Shown here: piece after piece, positions 1 to 4,216 of the stretch
How the letters are laid out: the number at the start of each line of letters is the position of its first letter
Position numbering within the stretch: the stretch's first letter is position 1
Assembly: GCA_002382045.1 (NCBI GenBank)
Contig: DFZJ01000033.1
Location: 1-9,169, forward strand
Direction: 5' to 3'
From: Syntrophaceae bacterium UBA4059
Lineage (GTDB): Bacteria > Desulfobacterota > Syntrophia > Syntrophales > Smithellaceae
DNA length: 9,169 bases
Made by a program: the position numbers and the translations under genes
The notes under the pieces: model-generated
Databases searched by the model: none
What the model saw: only the letters and a program-made list of their open reading frames with translations
What the model was told of the DNA's origin: nothing

Positions 1-821
1 TCCCAGACATTGCCGCTCATATCATGCAAGCCCAGTCCATTGGGAAGCTTTTGGCCTGCGGGATGGGTCTTGCCACCTGAATTGGAACCATACCAGGCAT
101 AATCTCCCAAAGACGATTCGCTGCTGGCTCCCGCCCATTTCTCACTCTTGCCGCCGCTTCTGGCCGCGTACTCCCATTCCGCTTCCGTGGGCAGGCGATA
201 CCCTTTGCCGCTCTGTCTGTTTAACCGGCGGATAAAATCCTGAGCGTCATTCCAAGAAACCTGCTCCACGGGGCAGTTGTCGCCGCAACTGCTGAAATAG
301 GATGGATTGCTGCCCATGATCTGACGCCACTGGCCCTGCGTGACTTCATATTTTCCCAGATAGAAATTGCTTAAGCAAACCTCGTGAACGGGTTTTTCGT
401 CTGCATTACCGCCACCAACGGTGTCCCCCATCTGGAAGCAGCCGCCCTTCACAAAGACCATTTCCATGCCCGTAGCTGCGTCTTTGAAGGTCTTCCCGCC
501 CGCCGCAACGTCGAAGGAAACATTTTGATCCAGTCCCCGTGGAAAGTCCTGCAGGACGTTCCACCAAAGGGTTTTGCGGCTGCCGGGCCGGACCTTGCCC
601 ATGTCGCCTTCCAGGTGGAGCTCTGCGGCTTTGTAGTCCTTCCCGCCCACCTTGACGGTCACATCGACTTCCGCCTCATTTTCGTCGCCGACAAGGTCAT
701 AGGTGATCTGCACGCGATTGCCCGCCTGTTTGGAGGCGATATTTTTCACCTCCGCGGCATGGGCAGACAAAATTGTTAAAAAGAAAAATGTGAAAAGGAA
801 AATGGTTGTTAGTCTGTTCAT
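1..821 (-). CDS. Secreted SUMF1/FGE-sulfatase-domain protein, 3' end outside window
   Basis: The frame opens at an ATG (819-821) preceded by a purine-rich AGAGG, and 273 codons are visible before the left edge. Residues 1-22 form a signal peptide with a Phe/Leu-rich core and an AHA cleavage site, so the protein is probably periplasmic or outer-membrane-facing. Residues 24-108 look like a beta-sandwich module (VQITYDLVGDENEAEVDV, then a KTLWWNVLQD stretch), often found ahead of such domains. From about residue 117 the SUMF1 (formylglycine-generating enzyme) fold follows: GMEMVFVKGGCFQMGD, YEVTQGQWRQIMGSNPSYF, PVEQVSWNDAQDFIRRLN, YRLPTEAEWEYAAR, GLGLHDMSGNVW. The region where true FGEs carry catalytic cysteines lies beyond the edge, so enzymatic activity cannot be judged. 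Most bacterial members are not sulfatase activators. It lies 165 bases downstream of the DUF4384 gene on the same strand, with a repeat pair between. Confidence 0.9.
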   Translation of the reverse strand, partial: MNRLTTIFLFTFFFLTILSAHAAEVKNIASKQAGNRVQITYDLVGDENEAEVDVTVKVGGKDYKAAELHLEGDMGKVRPGSRKTLWWNVLQDFPRGLDQNVSFDVAAGGKTFKDAATGMEMVFVKGGCFQMGDTVGGGNADEKPVHEVCLSNFYLGKYEVTQGQWRQIMGSNPSYFSSCGDNCPVEQVSWNDAQDFIRRLNRQSGKGYRLPTEAEWEYAARSGGKSEKWAGASSESSLGDYAWYGSNSGGKTHPAGQKLPNGLGLHDMSGNVW

Positions 822-837
822 GGTTGCCTCTCTTCTT

Positions 838-875
838 AAAATCCCCCCTATCCCCCCTTTACTAAGGGGGGGGAC
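838..875 (+). repeat. Dispersed AAAATCC palindrome, copy 1 (CCCCCCTT/AAGGGGGG subtype)
   Basis: The copy begins AAAATCC and ends in a hairpin, CCCCCCTT (852-859), loop TACT, AAGGGGGG (864-871), then GAC. It lies just upstream of the FGE-like start codon, which is on the other strand. The copy at 915-952 is in the opposite orientation, so the two form an inverted pair. Further copies lie at 1929-1965, 3481-3515 and 3533-3612. Confidence 0.85.
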
Positions 876-914
876 ATATACCTGCGGTTCAATCTCCACT
901 CATGCCATTGTGTC

Positions 915-952
915 GCTCCCTCCTTTCTTAAAGGAGGGGTGGGGTGGATTTT
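915..952 (-). repeat. Dispersed AAAATCC palindrome, copy 2 (CCCTCCTTT/AAAGGAGGG subtype), inverted
   Basis: On the plus strand this reads CCCTCCTTT (918-926), loop CTT, AAAGGAGGG (930-938), then a G-rich run ending GGATTTT. It is the reverse complement of the layout of copy 1. The perfect 9-bp stem with a 3-base loop recurs in the copies at 1929-1965 and 3577-3612. It sits between the DUF4384 stop codon and the FGE-like gene, so it would lie in the mRNA if the two are co-transcribed. Confidence 0.85.
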
Positions 953-986
953 GCGCAACATTGCAATCCCCCCGGAATTACATTCA

Positions 987-1826
987 TTACTCCGCAACCA
1001 CTTCATAGGGCAAAATCATATCCTCGATGCGGTCGGCGATTTTCATAAGCCTGGCGAAAAATTCGGGAACGCTCACCGGCTCCGCCTCCGGGAAAATATC
1101 CAGAATCCGGATGTCCGCAGCGCTGTCCCAGGCAATAATCAAATAAGCCTCGGCATCGCGCTTGTGGCCCGGCAGGGTCTGGACTTCCAGCTCGATTTTC
1201 GCGTCCTTGGCGGGAAAGGTCATTTCTTTGCCCGATTCAAGGATATTGCCGGTTTCATGAGCATTGGGATAAATCATCGCCACACGGTCATCCGCCATGA
1301 TGTTGAAGATGGCAAACCCGGCGCGCCTTGACGCCTTGAGGGTAAAGGCCGCTTTCTCGCCGCCGCGGAAAACGCTGTTGTTGAGTTTTGCCTGGAGGCC
1401 GACTGACGTTTTCGTTTTCTTCGGGACATACACATCAGCCGTGATCCGGACGCGGTATTCGGGAATGGGGGCAACCGAACTGTCTTTCTGATACTGGCCG
1501 AGCGGCAGCCACGCCGCCTTTTCCCGGACGATGAAACCCCGGGCGTAGGTCTTGATGAAATCAGCCGCCACGGTAAAATTGGTAACCAGCGTGCCTGCGG
1601 TGACGGATACACCCGCTGCCTGTTCAATGGCCGCCACCCTTGCCCGCTGCAAGGCGATCAACTGAGATTGCTCCGCGCTCATCCCCACAATGGCACAGGC
1701 CCCCTCCGCAGAAATATTTTTGACAATCTCGCCCTTGCGTTTAGACTTGTCCGCCGCGTAACCGGGTATCACCATACAAATTAGCAAAAGAATGACACCA
1801 AGACATCTGCAATAGGAATTCATCAT
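987..1826 (-). CDS. Secreted DUF4384-domain protein
   Basis: This 279-residue protein starts at one of two adjacent ATGs (1826 or 1823) behind an AAGGCGGCG ribosome-binding site. Residues 1-24 are a signal peptide (hydrophobic VILLLICMVIPGYA, cleavage after GYA), which suggests periplasmic export. Residues 35-135 resemble the FlgT-N/LPP20 type of fold, with the typical pattern EGACAIVG, then RARVAAIEQAAGVSV. Residues 150-235 match DUF4384: FRGGEKAAFTLKASRRAGFA, DDRVAMIYPN, KDAKIELEVQTLPG and AEAYLIIAW. DUF4384 domains often occur with secreted FGE-like, caspase-like or kinase proteins. The gene lies directly upstream of an FGE-like gene on the same strand, so the two probably act together in the envelope, but no biochemical role is known to me. 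A promoter candidate lies at 1857-1885. Confidence 0.85.
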   Translation of the reverse strand: MMNSYCRCLGVILLLICMVIPGYAADKSKRKGEIVKNISAEGACAIVGMSAEQSQLIALQRARVAAIEQAAGVSVTAGTLVTNFTVAADFIKTYARGFIVREKAAWLPLGQYQKDSSVAPIPEYRVRITADVYVPKKTKTSVGLQAKLNNSVFRGGEKAAFTLKASRRAGFAIFNIMADDRVAMIYPNAHETGNILESGKEMTFPAKDAKIELEVQTLPGHKRDAEAYLIIAWDSAADIRILDIFPEAEPVSVPEFFARLMKIADRIEDMILPYEVVAE

Positions 1827-1856
1827 CGCCGCCTTGATTTGAAATATAGGTGCGGC

Positions 1857-1885
1857 AATTTAGCAACTTTTCATAATCATTTCAA
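1857..1885 (-). promoter_or_regulatory. Sigma-70-type promoter for the DUF4384 gene
   Basis: Read on the minus strand, a -35 element TTGAAA (1880-1885) and a -10 element TAAATT (1857-1862) are separated by exactly 17 bases. The -35 matches five of six consensus positions and the -10 matches four. The start codon at 1826 is about 30 bases further on, which would give a short leader holding the AAGG ribosome-binding site. Confidence 0.5.
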
Positions 1886-1889
1886 TATT

Positions 1890-1927
1890 ATTTCTGGTTC
1901 CTGAACGACAGTTTGGACACCAGAAAG
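1890..1927. repeat. Imperfect palindrome A (ATTTCT...AGAAA family)
   Basis: TTTCTGGT (1891-1898) pairs with ACCAGAAA (1919-1926) around a centre containing CGACAGTTTGG. It aligns without gaps in its core to the palindrome at 1984-2027, which carries three extra bases in each arm at symmetric positions. The two are therefore members of one hairpin family. No coding frame runs through them. Confidence 0.75.
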
Positions 1928-1928
1928 T

Positions 1929-1965
1929 AAAAATCCTCCCTAACCCTCCTTTAGGAAAGGAGGGA
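1929..1965 (+). repeat. Dispersed AAAATCC palindrome, copy 3
   Basis: AAAATCCTCCCTAA is followed by a perfect 9-bp stem, CCCTCCTTT (1944-1952), loop AGG, AAAGGAGGG (1956-1964). It belongs to the same subtype as the copies at 915-952 and 3577-3612. It lies between palindromes A and B in the non-coding stretch upstream of both divergent genes. Confidence 0.85.
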
Positions 1966-1983
1966 AATGTTGGGATGCAGTCC

Positions 1984-2027
1984 ATTTCTTATGGTTCCCA
2001 GGCGGCAGTTTGGGAATCATAAGAAAT
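1984..2027. repeat. Palindrome B, 17-bp arms (ATTTCT...AGAAAT family)
   Basis: The arm 1984-2000 (ATTTCTTATGGTTCCCA) is the reverse complement of 2011-2027 except for one G-T pair (1994/2017). The 10-base loop is GGCGGCAGTT. It is the longer sibling of palindrome A. No T-run follows, so it does not look like an intrinsic terminator. A dispersed hairpin element is more likely. Confidence 0.8.
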
Positions 2028-2068
2028 TTACATTGCATGGTCATATTGCTAAATCAACCACGGATAGC

Positions 2069-2156
2069 GGGCATAAATGCCCACACTACATTCGTGCCAT
2101 TGTAGTGCGTACCTCGCGTGACCCGAAGGGTTATTAGGTGCGCGTTTGGCGAAACG
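2069..2156. repeat. Cluster of four short hairpins upstream of the rRNA methyltransferase
   Basis: Four stems follow one another. GGGCAT/ATGCCC spans 2069-2082 with a 2-base centre. CACTACA/TGTAGTG spans 2084-2107 with a 10-base loop. GCGTACCT (2107-2114) pairs with AGGTGCGC (2136-2143) through one G-T pair and encloses ACCC-GAA-GGGT (2121-2131). CGTTT/AAACG spans 2143-2156 with loop GGCG. I see no gene here; a minus-strand frame crossing it matches nothing I know. The cluster is probably degraded dispersed repeats, though a structured leader for the downstream gene is possible. I saw no convincing promoter in 2157-2207. Confidence 0.55.
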
Positions 2157-2207
2157 GGAAGGCGAGTATTGATTGCCAAGCCTTGCACAGTGTGTTAGAA
2201 ACCGTCT

Positions 2208-3518
2208 ATGAGCATCTGGCAAAAGAAAAGCAGAATACTGGTGACCTGTCCAAAAGGCGTTGCGCCTTATTTGAAGGCGGAAATTGAAGCCTTGGGATTT
2301 CCCGTCCAGCATGAAATTGACACCGCGATTTCCACCGAAGGAACGCTTGCCGATACCATGATTTTAAATCTTCATTTGCGCACGGCTCAGCGCGTCCTGT
2401 ATCAACTGCAAATTTTCAAGGTCATCTCTCCCGGCGCTCTTTATGAACGCATCAACGCCATCCCCTGGGAAGCCTTTTTGCACGATTCCGGCCCCAATGC
2501 TTATGTCTGTGTCACGTCCGTGGTGGATAATCCGCTGATCACCGATTCTCGCTTTGCCAACCTCAAGGCCAAGGACGCCATTGTCGATCGCATCCGGGAA
2601 AAAAGCGGCATCCGGCCTGATTCGGGACCGGCAAAAGACAAGGCCGTCGTTCACGTTTACTGGCGAAATGACCAGGCAATGGTTTATATCGACACCTCCG
2701 GGGATCGCCTTTCCATGCGGGGCTACCGCAAGATTCCGCTGGCCGCGCCGATGCAGGAAACCCTGGCGGCGGCGCTGATTCTGGCCACAGGATGGCGCGG
2801 CAGAACGCCTTTTGTCAACCCGATGTGCGGCAGCGGCACGCTGGCTATCGAGGCGGCCCTGATCGCGCTCAATCGCGCACCGGGACTGGGACGCAACAAT
2901 TACGGCTTTATGTATATTAAAGATTTCCCCTATGAGCAATGGCAGGAACTGCGCAAAAAAGCCCGCAACACATCCAGCAGACAACTACCGTCGAAAATTC
3001 TCGCCACGGATATCGATCCGGCAGCCGTGCAGGCGGCAGGCCAGAATGCAAAGACCGCGGGCGTTGACCACCTGATCGAATTTATGACCTGCTCATTCGA
3101 AAAAACACCGACACCGGGAGGCGGCGGCATGATCGTCATGAATCCGCCATACGGCGAGCGGATGGAACCTTTAAAAATCAAAACACCCCATCCCGAACGC
3201 CGGAAAGAAATCGCGCCGGGACAGAAAGTCATTCTCCGCAAGGCCGCCGACATTGCCCATAAAAGCGGCAACCCGAGCACCCTGCAGCGCCTGGAGGCAC
3301 TTTACGAGGGCTGCGGCGACTGGTTCAAAAGCATCACCCGGGGGTATCGTGGTTATATTTTCACCGGCAACCTGGACATGATTAAAAAAGTGGGCTTGCG
3401 CACCAAGCGAAGGCTGGCCTTTTACAACGGCGAAATTGAATGCCGCCTGCTGGAATATGAGCTTTATGAGGGCAGTAAAAAAAATCCTCCTGAATCCCCC
3501 TTTACTAAGGGGGACTGA
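2208..3518 (+). CDS. rlmL: RlmL-type 23S rRNA (guanine-N2)-methyltransferase, THUMP + UPF0020
   Basis: This 436-residue protein matches the stand-alone YpsC/RlmL family, which methylates N2 of G2445 in 23S rRNA using S-adenosylmethionine. Residues 10-30 carry the usual start ILVTCPKGVAPYLKAEIEAL. A THUMP RNA-binding domain spans about 50-165. The Rossmann methyltransferase has motif I NPMCGSGT (204-211), acidic motif ATDIDP (266-271) and catalytic NPPYGER (312-318). Compared with E. coli RlmL, about 38 extra residues lie between NPPYGER and the RLEALY helix (roughly 321-359), and the RlmK half is absent. An in-frame TAG at 2196 leaves ATG 2208 as the first possible ATG start, although no clear ribosome-binding site is visible. 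The last residues, KNPPESPFTKGD, and the TGA stop are written by a dispersed repeat (3481-3515). Exact substrate position is inferred from family membership. Confidence 0.9.
   Translation: MSIWQKKSRILVTCPKGVAPYLKAEIEALGFPVQHEIDTAISTEGTLADTMILNLHLRTAQRVLYQLQIFKVISPGALYERINAIPWEAFLHDSGPNAYVCVTSVVDNPLITDSRFANLKAKDAIVDRIREKSGIRPDSGPAKDKAVVHVYWRNDQAMVYIDTSGDRLSMRGYRKIPLAAPMQETLAAALILATGWRGRTPFVNPMCGSGTLAIEAALIALNRAPGLGRNNYGFMYIKDFPYEQWQELRKKARNTSSRQLPSKILATDIDPAAVQAAGQNAKTAGVDHLIEFMTCSFEKTPTPGGGGMIVMNPPYGERMEPLKIKTPHPERRKEIAPGQKVILRKAADIAHKSGNPSTLQRLEALYEGCGDWFKSITRGYRGYIFTGNLDMIKKVGLRTKRRLAFYNGEIECRLLEYELYEGSKKNPPESPFTKGD
3481..3515 (+). repeat. Dispersed AAAATCC palindrome, copy 4, inside the rlmL 3' end
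   Basis: AAAATCCTCCTGAAT is followed by CCCCCTT (3496-3502), loop TACT, AAGGGGG (3507-3513), then AC. This is the same subtype as copy 1, including the TACT loop. It is translated in frame as the tail NPPESPFTKGD, and the next triplet is the TGA stop. Confidence 0.9.
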
Positions 3519-3532
3519 CTTGAGCTTTGCTC

Positions 3533-3612
3533 AAAATCTCCCTGAATCCCCCTCGGTGCATTAAGATGGCCGATGCACCCTCCTTTTCTAAAGGAGGGTT
3601 GGGGAGGATTTT
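3533..3612. repeat. Composite repeat: truncated copy, inner palindrome, inverted copy
   Basis: A forward copy starts AAAATCTCCCTGAATCCCCC (3533 on) and stops before its own hairpin. GGTGCAT (3555-3561) and ATGCACC (3573-3579) then form a 7-bp stem with an 11-base loop. An inverted full copy follows, CCCTCCTTT/AAAGGAGGG (3578-3598), ending GGATTTT at 3612. Just before the composite, TTGAGC-TTT-GCTCAA (3520-3534) is a perfect small hairpin after the rlmL stop. The stretch lies between convergent genes and could end transcripts from both sides, but there is no proper T-run. A degenerate direct repeat of TTGAGCTTT plus TCTCCCTGAAT recurs at 3638-3664. Confidence 0.75.
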
Positions 3613-3706
3613 AAATGCTCATAAATTCTCTCAATGTTTGAGCTTTACGCTTATCTCCCTGAATACCAAGAAAGTGGAGGGATGAACCTTGAGCCTTGTC
3701 CGTTTA

Positions 3707-4015
3707 TTATTTTTTTGCCTCTTTCTTCCGGGCTTTAGCCATTGCCTTGAGCGCTTTCTTATCAGAAACTTCCGCAGGCTGAACGGTCTTTGGGGGTAAC
3801 GCTGCGGGAGGGACGTCAACGGGCAAAACCGTCGACGCTTCACGTGGCTTTCCGTCATCGGGCACTTGATGCTGTTTTACGCGGCGAAGGCGCACACGGG
3901 CGATAATGGCTTCCGCCATCATTCTGCCAAACTGGCCGATAAACCCGGCAATCAAAACAAGAACCACCCATTTGAGGGCTGACCAGTTGCTGATATAGTC
4001 CAGAATATCCATCAC
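3707..4015 (-). CDS. Small single-pass membrane protein with Lys-rich tail, unknown function
   Basis: The frame has 102 codons beginning GTG-ATG (4015 or 4012). AAAAGG on the minus strand lies 8 bases before the GTG and 11 before the ATG, so both starts are possible. Residues 12-30 (SALKWVVLVLIAGFIGQFG) are one hydrophobic segment. It is followed by an Arg-rich stretch (IIARVRLRRVKQH), which predicts a cytoplasmic C-terminus by the positive-inside rule. A Pro-rich linker follows (about residues 65-81), and the protein ends in a strongly basic helix, KALKAMAKARKKEAKK. I do not recognise a family. It could be a small membrane anchor that binds nucleic acid or an acidic partner, but that is a guess. 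It is convergent with rlmL and downstream of polA on the same strand, with its own promoter candidate at 4103-4132. Confidence 0.65.
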   Translation of the reverse strand: MMDILDYISNWSALKWVVLVLIAGFIGQFGRMMAEAIIARVRLRRVKQHQVPDDGKPREASTVLPVDVPPAALPPKTVQPAEVSDKKALKAMAKARKKEAKK

Positions 4016-4102
4016 GGCAAAAACCTTTTTTCAAGAAACCATCGCGTTCGGCGAACATCTTTTTCGTCAAGTATATCTTTAATGTTTCAAACCACTTCGG
4101 TT

Positions 4103-4132
4103 TTTATACAGGAAAAGCCTCCCGGATGACAA
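4103..4132 (-). promoter_or_regulatory. Sigma-70-type promoter for the small membrane protein
   Basis: On the minus strand, TTGTCA (4127-4132) and TATAAA (4103-4108) are separated by 18 bases. Each box is close to consensus. The start would fall near 4096 and leave a leader of about 80 bases before the GTG/ATG. This suggests the small gene is transcribed independently of polA. No terminator for polA is obvious in 4133-4216, and I see nothing else in this gap. Confidence 0.45.
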
Positions 4133-4216
4133 CACCCATTATCCACATCGATTTAGAAAGTTCACTCTCACCCCCGGGCGCCTGAAGGTTATCCGAGGAT
4201 GATGACAGCCTATTTT

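Noticed and set aside
1984..2030. Palindrome B as an intrinsic terminator
   Set aside because: No T-run follows on either strand, and no gene ends nearby; its sibling at 1890-1927 points to a dispersed repeat.
2049..2312. An 87-codon minus-strand open frame
   Set aside because: It runs through hairpin repeats and the antisense of the rlmL start, and resembles nothing.
838..3612. A CRISPR array built from the AAAATCC repeats
   Set aside because: The copies are irregularly spaced, in both orientations and differ in sequence; there are no uniform spacers or cas genes.
4086..4106. An intrinsic terminator at AAACC-ACTTC-GGTTT followed by T
   Set aside because: The stem is only five weak pairs, it points along the plus strand where no gene ends, and it overlaps a better minus-strand promoter match.
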